Shown in pieces: positions 47,415 to 60,004 of a DNA stretch of 64,000 bases (position 1 is the stretch's first letter; the number at the start of each line of letters is the position of its first letter). A model generated the notes under the pieces. That model was not told the origin of the DNA, ran no database searches, and was given only the letters and a program-made list of their open reading frames with translations. The translations under genes and the position numbers were made by a program. The stretch is from Dermatemys mawii (taxonomy: Eukaryota > Chordata > Testudines > Dermatemydidae): the NCBI GenBank assembly GCA_007922305.1, contig ML677373.1, positions 13,734,456 through 13,798,455 of the forward strand, written 5' to 3'.

Positions 47415-50400
47415 ATGAGAACTTTCCCTGGCTGGGTCTGGATTGTTTTCCCAGGTGAGAAGGAGTTCTTTAGAGGTCAGTGGAATGAGGGCAAAGACCT
47501 AAGAATCCTGCTACTGGATTTTTGTCATCAGTATTGGAGGGAGGAGGATATTACTAGGAAGGGGATGTTGGAACAAAGGCAATGGTTTCAAACCCGCATA
47601 CCCAAATTTTAACCTGTATTTAGATGCCTAATTTTAGACACACAAGTTTGAACATTTTGGCTAAAGAATAAATTCCCAGAAACAATCTCCAGGTAGGAAC
47701 CCAAACTGCAGAAATCCACCTCGAAACGGTTTTTAATCTAAGAGCTGAAATATTAAGAGAAAGTTTTCAATACGGCTACAGTAACTTTTCAAATGGGACT
47801 CAGGCTGCTATGTGACTTAATCTAAGTGTCATAGTCTCATTGAAAGTCAACAGGATTTAGGCTCCTAAATCACTGTTAGGCACTTAGTGGGGTTTATACC
47901 ACACACAAAAGCAGCTAAGCACCTAGAGTCACATTAGGCACTTCTGTAAACTCCACTAGGTATCTTGCTATATCTTTACTTGCTGAAATACCTTTGAAAA
48001 ATGTATCCTTAGATCACTTTCAAAAATGCTACCTGCTCTACAGCAGATCAAAGTGGTTTGGAAACGTTCTGGTACAACAGAACGTTAATACTGACCTGCC
48101 AATGATCTTAGAATATTTCCATGCATGCCTGCTGCTGAAGGGTCAGGAGGTTTGAGCTGTGGCATTAACACCTCTCCCCTACTCTAAGCTTCATGCACTT
48201 TGCTAGGCTGTTAATCTATTGTTAGCAATACGACTGAGGGCAGTTCTTTCCCTAATGCGTACAACCAGTGTGCATATGCACCTTGGGATATACCCCAATG
48301 GTACAGGTTTACTCACCTGCTGAAATTTCTGTTTGGTCATAAAAGAAATGTTTGCTGCAACATGCCTGCAGTCTAGCACAATGATAAAAAGGATTGGATA
48401 CAGAGGACAGAAAGGCATTTCCCATGATTAGAAATGAACCTACTTTGATTGACGAGTATTGCTTTTGGGTACAGCACTGGCTAGGAATTTCTGATTTGGA
48501 GATTTGCTTGGGTAACATGGTCAGTTGCGGGTAGTTAGCGACTCGTCTTCTAAATTGGTCTGTGCGGATGTTTGAGAATTCAGCCCACGTTCTATAAAGT
48601 CACTGGTGATTTTGAGTACCTAGAAGGTTCCCTCCTGCAGCAATTGTGAGATGTGGGTTAGCAGCCCTTTTTGAAAATTCAGAACTCTTTAAAGGAATTG
48701 CAAATGGGGTACTCAGAAATCACTGCTCTTTTGTGACAAGTTTCAGAGGGGTGGCTGTGTGAGTCTGTTTCAGCAAAAACAACAAGGAGTCTTTTGACAC
48801 CTTAAAGATTAACAAATTTATTTGTCTAAGACTCCCTGTTGTTTTTACTCTTTTGTAAAGTCCTGGCCTTACTTTAGTGAGAAGACAGATTTCTTGATGC
48901 TCATTGTTGGGTGTCCTACAAACATTAGGGGTCTACAAGTAGATGTTTAAAAATTGTCTGTGTTTCTTATTCATTTTATCTTCTTCTGTGCAACATGGAT
49001 GTAACAAAGTCTTGTTGAACAGTCTGATTCACCTCCTTCTATCACCTGTCCTGGTGGTTCTGTAACCATGGACTTTCCTCTCCATGCTCAGACCTGTCCC
49101 AGCAGTAGAAACACTGCTGACCAGCAGCAATATGATATTTAAGAGAAGTGTCCCCGTCCCCCTCTAGGTTTCTAATACTTACCACACAATGAAGGAATTG
49201 AAAAGAGTTTTGGTAGGTAGGTGGCTAGCCGAGTTCCTGGTGATTACTTCAATGCTGGTTACAAACTTATTATTAGTGACGTGTTAGGGTGCCTATAGCC
49301 TTGAAGAGGCATCATCATTTAAATCTAAAGAAATAAAATGCTAGATGATGACAGCTCATCTTACAAATATCAGGTTAAAGGACGCACTGGTGTTTTCCCA
49401 CTCCCTGACATTGATCCATTTTTTTTTTCAAAACAATAAAGATGCGGGGAAGCAGAGCCAAAGGGAGGGCAGAATGTTTATGTCACTATCCTAGCTGATG
49501 GGGTGTGTTTCACGGGAGGTGGGGAGATTTAACACAGCTCTTTGGAACTAAAAAGTGCAGGTTATTAGTTAATTTCAGAAAAGTTCGTTAGGTAGGGCTG
49601 GAGGGGGAAGATCTCTCCCACACAAGTGAGGGAAAAAAAAAACCTCAAAAAGGAAAACATTGTGTCTGTTTTTGGACAGCCAAGCCAGCGTTTTCTTTTG
49701 ATACATGGGAATCTACACAAGATAGGAAGACACAGCTAACTAGTTCTGAACTGTCTGATTGTAAAGATACAGACAGTACTACCTGCCAGTCAGATTGTTT
49801 CCTCATCCTGATGCTAAGTATTAATTTTCTCTGTTACCAAAACCAAAAATTACTAACAATTGGGCTGCTGGATGATCGAGGTGCTAAAGGAGCATTCAAG
49901 GAAGACCTGGCCGTAGCAGAGAAACTGAATGAATTCTTTGCATCAATCTTCACTGCAGAGGATATGAGGGAGATTCCCTCACCTGAGACATTCTGTTTAG
50001 GTAACAAATCGGAAGAACTGTCCCAGATTCAGGTGTCAATAGAGGCGGTTTTGGAAAATATTGATGAATTAAACAATAATAAGTCACCAGGACCAGATGG
50101 TATTCACCCAAGAGCTCTGAAGGAACTCAAAGGTGAAATTGTAGAACTACCAACTGGGATATGTAACCTATAGCTTAAACAAGCCTCGGTAACAGATGAC
50201 TGGCAGATTTATTTAAAAAAAAAAAAAAAAAAAATCTAACAGGCTCCAGGGCGATCCTGGCAATTACAGGCCAATAAGCCTAACTTCAGTACCAGGCAAA
50301 TTGATTGAAACTACAGTGAAGAACAGAATTAGACACATATATGAACACAGTATGTTGGGGAAGAGTCAACATGGTTTTTGTGAAGGAAAATCATGCCCCA

Positions 50401-53400
50401 TCCTCTGAGTCAACAAGCACGTGGACAAAGGTGATTTAACAGATATAATGTACTTGGACTTTCAGAAAGCCTTTGACAAGGTCTCTCTCCAAAGCCTCTT
50501 AAGCAAAGCAGGCAGTCATGTGTTACGATGGAAGGTCCTCTTATGGATCAGTAACTATTAAAAAATAGGAAAAAGGATAGGAACAAACATTTTTCACAGT
50601 GCAGACAGGATGTAGTGAAGTTCAACATATTCACAAGTGATCTGGATAAAGGGTAAACAATGAGATGGCAAAGTTTGCAGGTGATATAAAATTATTCAGC
50701 TGATCGCCATATTCGGGGTCAGGAAGGAATTTTCCTCCAGGGCAGATTGGAAGAGGCCCTGAAGGTTTTTCGCCTTCCTACGCAGCATGGGGCATGGGTC
50801 ACTTGCTAAAGGATTCTCTGTACCTTGAAGTCCTTAAACCAAGATTTGAGGACTTCAATAGCTCAGATATAGGTGAGAGGTATATTGCAGGAATGGGTGG
50901 GTAAAATTCTGTGGCCTGCGTTGTGCAGGAGGTGAGACTAGATGACCATAATGGTCCCTTCTGACATTAGAGTCTATGAGTCTATTCAGCATAGTTTGGA
51001 CTTAACTATCAAGAGCTATAAAGGGATCTCGCAAAACTGGGTGACTGGGCAACGAAATAGCAAATCAAATTCAATGCTGTCAAATGCAAAGAAATGCACA
51101 TTGGAAAACATAATCCCAATTGTATACACAAAACAATGGAGTCTAAAGTAACTGTTACCACTCAAGGAAGATCTTGGAGTCATTGTGATAGTTCTCTGAA
51201 AACATCTGCTCAACGTACAGTAACAGTAAAAAAAAAAAGCTGACCCAGTGTTAGGAACCGTTAGGAACGGAGTAGATAAGACGACAGAAAACAACATAAT
51301 GCCACTATACTCTCACGCCTTGAATACTGTTTGCAGGTCTGGTCACCCCATCTCAAAACATACATTAGATCTGGAAAAAGGACAGAGAAGGGCAACAGCG
51401 TCTAGACAAGGAGAGATTAAGAAGATTGTGACTGGTCATCTTAGAAAGGGGTGACTAAGGTTGAGGGGGAAGAGATGTGAATAGGGATGTGTTATTTACT
51501 CCTTTATATAAAACACAAGAACCTGGGGTCACTCAATAGATAGCAGTTTTTAAAACATAAGGAAGTACTTCACACAATGCACAGGTCAACCTGTGGAACT
51601 CATTGCCAGGGGATGTTGTGAAGGCCAAAAATAATTGAGATTTAAAAAAAGAAAAATTAGATAAGATCATGGAGGATAGGTCCATCAATGGTTATTAACC
51701 AAGATGGTCAGAGATGCAACTAGTGTTCCCTCTAATTTTTGACAGGCCGTGTGCACAAAAAATATTCTTCTGTGCAAATCTTTGTGCTTCTGTGCAAATT
51801 TTTGTGCGCACAGTGTTTCGCCGTGTGTGCAAGGTTTATGGTCTGTGTGTGCGCACACATGTGCACAGCTTAGAGGGAACAGTGGATGCAACCCAATGCC
51901 CTAAATCTCTGACTGCCAGAAGCTGGGCTGGGATGTCAGGATGGATCAGTGAAAATATTGCCCTGTTCTCATAGCCTTAGACTTTAAGGCTAGAAGAGAC
52001 CATAATGATCATACAGTTTGACCTGCACATTGCAGGCCACAGAACCTTAGCCATCCACTCCTGTAAGAGACCCATAACCTCTGGCTGAGTTACTAAGTTC
52101 TCAAATAACTGTTTAAAGAGTTCCAGTTACACAGAATCCACCGTTCACACTAGTTTAAACCTACAAGTGATCTGTGCCCCATGCTGCAGAGGAAAGCAAA
52201 AAAAAATTCCAGGATCTCTGCCAATCTGATCCAGGAGAAAATTCCTTCCCAACCCCAAATCTGGTGATCAGTTAGACCCTGAGCATGTGGGCAAGACCCA
52301 CCAGTGAGATGCCTGGGAAAGAATTGGCTGTAGTAACTCAGAGCTCTCCCCATATAATGTCCCATCTCCAGCTATTGGAGCTCTTTGCTAACAGCTGTTG
52401 CAGATTAGCTACAATGGCATGTAGCCGTCTTGTCGTCCCCTCCATAAACTTATCAAGCTCAGTCCTCAAGACTGTCAGGTTTTTTGCCCCTCTACTCCCC
52501 TTGGAAGCCTGTTCAGAACTTCCCTCCTCTGGTGTTTAGAAACCTTCATCTAATTTCAAGCCTAAACTTGTTGATGGCCAGTTTATCTGTTCTGTTCATG
52601 CCCTCGGAAGCATTTGGCATTGGCCATTGTCCGAAGACAGATACTGAGCTACATGAACCTTTGGTCTGACCCAGTATGGCCATTCTTATCTCCATTTCTT
52701 TCTGGATTTTTTTTTTTTTTGTAGGATGTTGGGCTTTGACTGGCCCTCAGGAGGCAAGAGGTCCCCTGGGCGGAGAGCTCACTGTACAGTGTTGGTATGG
52801 CAGAGGCTATGAGAATTATATTAAATACTGGTGCAGAGGAACAACTTGGACATCCTGCCTCATAGTTGTTATGACAGGGTCAGAGGCAATGGTGAAGAGC
52901 GACAGAGTCTCCATCAAAGACATTCACACTTTCTGCACATTCATAGTGACCATGAAAAACCTCACAGAGGGAGACTCCGGGACTTACTGGTGTGGGATAG
53001 ACAGACTGGGATTGGATCTCATGTTCTCTGTGAAAGTGAATGTTCTTCCAGGTAAGTTTCTGCATGAGACTTCTTTGATTTTTACTGGCTGCAGTCAAAT
53101 GTAAGGACACTTATTCCAAAGTGTCTTCACACAGACTTATGCTGGAACAAGGGGTGTGAATTGTAACCAGACATTATTGTATGTAGACCAGTCTGAAGAT
53201 AAGCTAAACAGATCAAAACAAATTTTAAACCTGAGGTCTAGGAGTGTCCAAGCACAAAGCTGTACAGTTTAACTAAATTGGTTTAAAGCCATGGGTAGTT
53301 AAATCAGTGGAACTGTGTGTTTAGACCAGGCCTAAACTGAAGAAAAACATAAGAAATATAAACACTCCTGTTTCAAGGCAAAAACCAACCACCAACTGGA

Positions 53401-56400
53401 AAAAGTGTTCCCTAGGAGCAGATTATTCCCGAATGATGGGAATCTTGCCCCTTCCTCTAAAGTAGTGACCACGGTCAGAGGCACATCTACACGCACCACT
53501 GGTTTGACCTAGTAGGACAATTCCCATGTTCCAGTATAAATATATGCCAGAGATCGGTGTGGGAGAAAGAATTCTGACTTAGACTAGGATGGGGTGGGGA
53601 AGAGGAGGAGAGATCAGGAACAGCCAGCAGATAGATAGCCTAGGACCAATACGTCTAAAACAGAGTGGTTAAGTTACACATGTGCAGCAGCAACTTGGCT
53701 GTGTCTGCCCCAAGCCAGGATATTTTTGCTGAAAGTCAAACTCTCGTTACAAGTTAATTGGAGCTTTGTGTGCGGCGTAGTCAGGCCGTTAATACTATAT
53801 TTGTAAGGAGGTGCACCACCACTGCACAGGAAACCAAGCCTCATCTTTCTAACCCTTTAATAGCTATTTGCAGTTTCAGTCCACAAGAAATAAACCAAGA
53901 GATATAAGTAGAGCCACAAGGTTCAAACCAAAGCACCAAACATTGCTGCTATGTAAGAGCTAGGTATTATTACTAGCAGTCATCCAGCAAATGCATCAAC
54001 AGAGCATTCAATATCCTGAAAACAAAGACACGCATAGACTCTGTTAATATGAAGCCAGAATATTCCGTACAAATCAGAAGGCAATTAACACAGCTAAATC
54101 TGCCTGTTTACAGCTGTTCCTGCCTCAGCACCGAGAGAGACAACAGTTCATGCTGCCTCCACCGAGACTCCTTTCAGATGGACTGCCCCTGAAGTGACTG
54201 AATCCAACTCCACTGTTCACAGCAGCGACCCTCCTGCAGGGTGAGTGTCCAGGCACATTTTAGAGGGGTCACAAGCAGTCTTCCCTAGTGGTCAGAGCAG
54301 GAGCCAGGCCAGGTCTGGATACCAGGAGACCTGTGTCTGAGATAGGCCAGATCAAGAGTCAGATGTTGCCAGAAGATCAGAATCCAAGGCTCACGGGGTA
54401 CTCCAGGTCAGGGTGTCAGAGTCAGGCACTAGGACATGGTAGCCCAGGGGAGGCGGGTCTGAGCATGGAAAAACCCAATTGCACAAACCATTTCCTGTAC
54501 CTCTGTTCAGTTTAAAAAGAAGCAGAGAACCAATCAGGACCCTCTGAGTTTCCTCACTCAGATACAGGACTAGAGTCCCCAGCCAAAGTTCAGGTTTGCG
54601 TTCTGGTAGCACGTTGGAACATACCAGCTATTAAGAGTCCTGTGGACGAGAGTTTGAGACCCACAGTGCCTGCCAACAGTGCACTGTGGAGGAGCCTGTT
54701 TCAGAGTGCAGCCTCTGCCCCCCAGTGACAGCAGAGCGATGCAGGAAAGTCACCTTTCATGGAGCAAGAACCTGTGGCGGTGGATTGCCCAGTATCTCCA
54801 TGAGCATTTCCTGGAGATCTAAGGCAGATTCCCGTGAAGTAAGGGAGTCAATCAACACCCTGTTCTGCTGCTCAGACTAGGCGTGTGGTGGTACGCGCAT
54901 CATACAGACACAAGCCTGCTTTCTGCAACCCTCCTGCCCCTAACAACTCGCTTCAGCGATTCTCAAAATCAAAGCTACTTATCCCCCCATCCCCCTCAGT
55001 GCTGATGTGTTTTTTGTTCTCTCTCTCCTCTGTCTTTTTTTTTTTTAAAAAAAGAATGGTTTTGGGTTGAAAGCAATCTTTATTTCATTAACTGAAAGCA
55101 AACAGAGCCCTGCAAAGTACCAGGCAAATTTCTTAACCCTCCACAGTGCATCGTCTGCACCAGTTACCTCCTAACATTACAAGCACTGCACTCTGGAGCA
55201 TAGCAACAAAAATTAGTGGATTTCAGCTTCAAATTGCTGCCTCAACATATCCCTGATCCTTATGGTCCCATGCTGCACCCCTCTAATAGCCCTGGTCTCT
55301 GACTGCTCAAATTCAGCCTCCAGGCGCTGAGCCTCAGCGGTCCAGGCCTGAGGGAAGCTTTCACCCTTTACTTCACAAATATTATGGAGTGTACAGAACA
55401 TGGAAATAAGCATAGGAATATTGTCATTGGCCATGTCCAGCCTCTCATATAGGCAGCACCAGCGGGCCTTTAAATGGCCAAAAGCACAGTCATTCTGCAC
55501 TTGCTCAGCCTGTTATTAAATTGCTCCTTGCTGCTATCAAGGATTCCCTTGTATAGCTTCATAAACCATGGCATTAGTGGGTCTCCCAGGGTCACAATGG
55601 GCATTTCGAATTCCCCTACAGTGATCTTCTGGTCTGGGAAGAAAGTCCCTGCTTGCAGCTTCTTGAACAGGCCAGCATTCCAAAAGATGCATGCATCATA
55701 CACCTTTCCAGACCAGCCTGCGTTAATGTCTGTGAAATGCCCACAGTGATCCACAACTGCCTGGAGAACCATAGAGAATGGGCCCTGCAGAACAGCGGCT
55801 CTTGAAGTGAACTCTTCATAGAGATGCCTGGGGCGGCTCAGATCTATTTTCACTGCCACACTCAGGTCACAGCAGCAAGCCTTTCTTGGCAAGCATGAGG
55901 CCTGGAGACTTAAAAAAATGAAAGCGGAGATTCTGCCCTCATCACAGGACTCCAGGGGCTGATACTATAGGCAATCGCACCCAGAGGTTTTCTAGACACG
56001 AGACAAAGCGCACACATCACTGGCTGCCAGCTCCCATCTGAACCCAGCTCTCCCTCACTGAGCATCAAGAATGTAAATGTAAAAAATTGGCCACTGAAGT
56101 CAAGGGACTAGCACTTAGACTGTAAGGCAGGGAGTTAGGAGATTCACATTCTGTTCCCAGCTCTTCCACTATCTCACTGTGGCACATTGGAGATGGTCAC
56201 TAAACTTCCATGCCTCAGTTGCTCTCTCTGCAAAATGGGAGTAATGCTCACACATTTTAGTCAAAGGCAATGAGGTCTTTGATTAAAGTGCTACCTAAAC
56301 AAAGTACAAGTATCAAGCAAGGTAGAAACATATTCTCTTTTCCTCTTGGTTTTAGTACAACAGACCCAGTGCTCCATATCCTGACACCATGCATCCTGCT

Positions 56401-59400
56401 GGTTCTACTTCTGATTTTGGTCATTGCTGTACTGTTTAGAAGGATGTCGCAGAGAAGAAACAAAGGTAAAAATTATCACTTTCCCAAGTAACGAGTCATT
56501 TTACTCTTTGCTCAGTGAGCCTGCATGTTTGGTTTCATTTCTCTGACTCACAGGGCTCCTTCCACCAAACCTAACTGCAGAGAAACTGTCTCCAAATAGA
56601 TCACATGCATCTAGCCGCAGTCACTCCCACCTCAGCAACCCCTCACACAGAAAGGGCATGCAAAAATTGGAAGGCAGCAGGTGTCCACAGGATCAAACCC
56701 TAAGAACCTCCAACCTCCCCAGTCATAGCATAGGCACCTAACAGATCAACTGGATGGGTGGGCAGGTCTATTTCTAAGAACCTGCATTTTTTTTTTAAGT
56801 GCACACATTCCAAGACAAATCAAAAGAAAACAATTGAGAAACACAGCAGTAGGGGATCTCTCACTAACCTGATGGTGAATCACCAGCTCTTTACCAGTCA
56901 CTACTACAAAGGCTTTCAGTACCTCCAAAGCCCCAGGCTGGCTTGGGTTTTGCACTGTGGGAATTGCTGAACGTCTGACTTTATTAGCCACAGCTGTGCT
57001 AGCCAGGTTCTAATAGCCAGAAGCAAACAGACCAATTCCCTCCTTCCTGGAGCAACCTCTGTAAGCCCTTCCTTTTTGGGCAATCCTGATCTTTCCTCCT
57101 AGCTTCAATGACCTGCAGTTGGGTTTTGATGAGCCTGATACCTGGGGGGTAAAACCTTGGAGTTCTCTTTTACTAGCACGGGCACAAGGTAAGAAAGAAC
57201 CTTGCAACTCTTTAGAAAGCAAAAGGAAAGTTAATGATTGTCCCCACCCTGCCTGTATCACACACACACAAAGCAGAAAAGCCAGGGCTTGTCTACATGA
57301 GAAAGTTGCCCCAGTTTAACTTCCCTTTGTCCCAGCAGGAAATGTCTTGTGTCCACACACAAACAGTCTTATATCTGTTAATCTTGCACCTTATTTCAAA
57401 AAAATTAAACCTCCATGAAAGCAACTTGACTATTTTGGTGGGGGTTAGATTAGGGCATCCCCATTCCACTGTACCCACAGCCATTCGCCCTCCAACTGCT
57501 CCCATGGCATATCATTCACACCCAAAGTGACTCACCTAGTGACCTGTTTGCACTCCATTACCCTAGAACCACTTCTGTAGTGGGAGGTTCACCTGGTTCA
57601 TTTAGGCCAGTGGTTCACAACCTGTGGCCCAATCAGCACAGAGCTGTGGTCCATGTGACATCCTCAAGGTCATACAGGTAGTATTGGATGCGCCCCGCCA
57701 TGGTAAATAGGTTGAGAACCACTGATTTAGGCCTACTGGGCTGTGTCCATGTTAGCACCGCCGGGTCACCCAAGTTCATTGGGTTACACATAGGTGTTTA
57801 CCAAACTAGTTCTCAAAAAGCACTTAGATGATGAACACTCCTAAGTGTTAGGCCTTTTCCGAGGACAGCTTCATTTGCGTGGCACTGCGTTGAGCTGCTC
57901 AGCTACTGATGTGCAACTAGAAACATGTAAACACACATAAAAATAGCTTGACTTCACTTTGATGCACTTTCTCTTTCTGGTTCTTTCAGCCCTTGAGGGA
58001 GCATCTGGACAAAAGGAAAAGAACTTCCATCCCTATCGGCTGGTAAGGCAGACCCGAGGCAGATGCCTGAGTTTAGAATATTTCACACACTTCTCGAAAA
58101 CCGAAAAGGGCAGTGTTCCAAGGACCGGTCACCTCGGGCTGACTGATCTAAATATCAGCCCTTGAAAGGGTGCGTCTGTCTCCCCTGTGCTGAAGTAACT
58201 GCAGATGTGACCCATGCTAGCACAACGTGAGACTCTCTCACCCTCTAGTGGCTGGTCCACATAAAAGAGTTTACAGCAACTACCACTTCGCAGAGCTACT
58301 GCTGTAGCATCAGTGCTGGACTTTTCAGTCTTTTAATGCTGAAAGTGTCAAATTCAAGCCACACTGACAACTCTGTTTGGGGGTCGTTATTCAAACACAT
58401 TCAGCAAAGCTGCAGAGGAGAAACTGACTCCTGGCTTCTCTAGGCCTATAGCTCCCCAGTGTGGCACTTTGGGAAGAAGGGACTCGGAGATTTCTCTTTG
58501 TTCTGAACACCTCACATGCCTGTTTCAGGTACCCGGAAACACGCCATCATCCTTCGTTACCAGCGATCCTGCAGCCTCTTGTAAGGCAGCCATCTGCATG
58601 ACCATGGAGGAGACTCCCGACTCAGCAGCTGATGAAGAATTCTATGAAAATGTCATACATGAGACCCAGGTAGGAAGAAAGCCCAGTGGTTATCACTTTG
58701 TTAGTTGAGTGCTGCTGGAGAGCGTAAGTCACCAGCATGAGAATTCTTCAGGAGACCAGAGAGAGGGATAAGGCTGGTCAGATGTTTTCCATCAACATTT
58801 TTCCAATGGAAAATTGGATTTTCAACAAAATAATTCAGGGAGAGTATCTGGCCTCCTCATGAAGTTTTAATTTTTCATCAGAGAACCAAATATCCAAAAA
58901 TGAATATTTTGCAGTTTGGGGCAGTTTTCAACTGGAATTCTTTTTGGTTTTCATTGCTGAAAACAAAAGAAAATTGGTTTGGCGTTATTTGATTTTTTGA
59001 TGGCAAGTCCAAGTTTTCCATGGAAATGCCAAAAATATTTGGGTTTTCCTAATTTTCAGTGGAAAAGAGATTTTCTCACTAGCTGATGGAGTAATTAAGT
59101 AACTAAGAGAATCTGTGGGCAAATTCTTCCCTCTGGCCCTTCCTGCACAGAGCCTTTTCCTCTGTCTCAAAGGTCACTAGACTCATCTAGTGGCAACAGC
59201 TAATGAACGCTACAGGAAAGTGCAACAGAAATAGCTAAGTTCATTTTTCACTAGTGCCTGGAGCTGCTCCAAAATAATCTGTGTCCTCTGATTCCTGGTG
59301 CTTTTGTTTCAGGCTTCAAGATCAACAGAAGAGGTTCTTCCTGGCACAGTGAAATGTCCAATCTTACATCACCAGATCATCTATGGCAATATGAATCCAA

Positions 59401-59465
59401 ATACACACACTAGGACATCCCCCTCTCATCATCAAGGAAAGCGTGGGAAAAAAGATATTGGATGA
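47415..59465 (+). CDS. Gene E: CD300-like V-set receptor, long tyrosine-bearing tail
   Basis: Complete paralogue of gene A. Exons: 47415-47454 (leader), 52725-53051 (V-set), 54114-54240 (stalk), 56356-56465 (membrane), 57990-58042, 58529-58669 and 59313-59465 (tail); joined length 951 bp, 316 aa, stop TGA 59463-59465. Leader MRTFPGWVWIVFPG. The V domain (about residues 14-122) has VQCWY, KYWCR, TSCLI and YWCGI. Stalk Thr/Ser/Pro rich. The membrane segment (ILTPCILLVLLLILVIAVLF) is nearly that of A and has no charge. Tail tyrosines: HPYRL, EFYENV and IIYGNM; the last fits YxxM and YxN, the middle fits YxN. Exon sizes of the membrane, first and second tail exons equal those of A (110, 53 and 141 bp). 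The 5.3-kb first intron is filled with CR1 layers. Role inferred: leukocyte receptor able to dock PI3K or Grb2 itself. The leader-V link spans a long intron and is a little less certain. Confidence 0.88.
47460..49820 (+). other. First intron of gene E, 5' part
   Basis: Mostly unassigned sequence. A decayed Penelope-type terminal palindrome lies at 48741-48850 (gtttcagaggggtggctgtg; caccttaaagattaacaaat; inverse arm near tctaagactccctgttg). No further receptor exon. Confidence 0.45.
50700..50985 (+). mobile_element. CR1 3' end nested in the older CR1
   Basis: Runs from tgatcgccatattcggggtc to tctgacattagagtctatga, the standard CR1 3' end, flanked by ttattcagc (left) and ctattcagc (right), a likely target duplication. 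The host CR1 resumes with atagtttggacttaac. Confidence 0.7.
51721..51884. mobile_element. hAT-type MITE with perfect target duplication
   Basis: Inverted ends TAGTGTTCCCTCTAA and TTAGAGGGAACAGTG; identical 8-base duplication gatgcaac at 51713-51720 and 51885-51892. The interior is a run of TGTGCAAAT/GTGCGCACA-like phrases. Inserted in the 3' part of a CR1. Confidence 0.88.
51966..52594 (-). mobile_element. CR1 3' end, antisense
   Basis: Reverse complement of the CR1 3' region: catagccttagactttaag at one end, cctgcacattgcaggccaca, gaccctgagcatgtgggcaa, and taatttcaagcctaaacttg at the other. No coding frame. Confidence 0.72.
52595..52692 (+). mobile_element. CR1 3' tip directly before the V exon of gene E
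   Basis: Segments gaagcatttggcattggcca and acctttggtctgacccagta, then tggccattcttat, are the final bases of a sense-strand CR1. Only about 30 bases separate it from the V-exon acceptor. Confidence 0.7.
52725..53051 (+). CDS. V-set exon of gene E
   Basis: Acceptor in a T-run (tttttttgtag/ga), donor ccag/gtaagt. 109 residues, CWALTGPQEA to KVNVLP, with the four family cysteines plus an extra one (HTFCTF). The NHT glycosylation site of the paralogues is IHT here; NLT is kept. Confidence 0.94.
54886..55900 (-). pseudogene. PIF/Harbinger transposase remnant (HARBI1-like)
   Basis: Reverse-strand frames 55892-55470 and 55500-55213 hold the DDE domain of a Harbinger transposase: DINAGWSGKVYDACIFWNAG, FFPDQKITVGEFEMPI, LGDPLMPW, then CAFGHLKARW and PMLISMFCTLHNIC. 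The frames overlap out of register near 55490, just where the third catalytic acidic residue is expected, and the usual tyrosine after GD is missing. So it is inactive. It lies in the stalk-to-membrane intron of gene E. Confidence 0.82.
56105..56300 (-). repeat. MIR SINE, antisense
   Basis: Reverse MIR core: ctcactgtggcacattgg, ttccatgcctcagttgctct and gcaaaatgggagtaatgctc, then gtgctacctaaacaaag. It ends about 50 bases before the membrane exon of gene E. Confidence 0.65.
57608..57724. mobile_element. hAT-type MITE with perfect target duplication, 117 bp
   Basis: Inverted ends CAGTGGTTCACAACCT and AGGTTGAGAACCACTG; identical 8-base flanks atttaggc at 57600-57607 and 57725-57732. Charlie-like ends. 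Membrane-to-tail intron of gene E. Confidence 0.9.
58780..59080. repeat. AT-rich GAAAATT/AATTTTC repeat
   Basis: Many copies of aatggaaaatt, attttc and gaaaac in both orientations. A similar texture is seen at 21060-21250 and 61150-61460. Degenerate and non-coding; last intron of gene E. Confidence 0.45.
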
Positions 59466-60004
59466 AGCTCAATGCTCTTGGAACATTCCCCCTCTTCCTG
59501 TTGGAATTTTTAGCAGCTCGTTCTCATTTCTCTGCAGTTACATATAAGATTTCAGATTAACATTCCTCCATTATTCTTCATATGCCAGATCCCCCTGTAA
59601 TGAGATGCTAGTGTTGCTGCTGATTGTCCCCCATTACACTGTTTTCATAGATTTCCTTACTGCTCAGTGCTTCTCATTCTTTATCTCAATTTGAACAGAC
59701 TATATTCCTGGTGGCTTCACCTTCTGGATGACTTGGAGCATTTCTAGAAGAACTTTGCATGGGTCTGTGGGTTTGGCACACATACCCTCCGTCTGCCAGA
59801 ATTTCTGTGCTTTAAATTTAGACAGTTTGTCATAAAAAGCTCTTTTCTCTCTTCTGGACTGAGTTCCTTGGAATGACTTAATAACAGGGAGCCAGGGACA
59901 ACACGGGAAGGGGCTAATGTCAGATTGTATCTATTATAAGTGATTAGCTCAATTCCTTCGGTAGTGTAGACATGCCCGTAAAAGATAGTCTCTACTAAGC
60001 TGTA

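Larger units (their letters stand above)
49830..51965 (+). pseudogene. CR1 LINE with reverse-transcriptase-region fragment, interrupted
   Basis: The frame at 49811-50173 holds CR1 ORF2 phrases (AEKLNEFFASIFT, NNNKSPGPDGIHPRALKEL), the start of the RT region. More decayed ORF2 follows, e.g. tacttggactttcagaaagc (RT motif YLDFQKAFDKV), to a CR1 3' end. A poly-A run lies at 50216-50234. A second CR1 (50700-50985) and a hAT MITE (51721-51884) are inserted in it. Many stops: not functional. Confidence 0.8.

Noticed and set aside
54270..54330. tRNA-like A box (tagtggtcagagc) in the gene E intron
   Set aside because: No B box at the expected spacing, so not called as SINE or tRNA.
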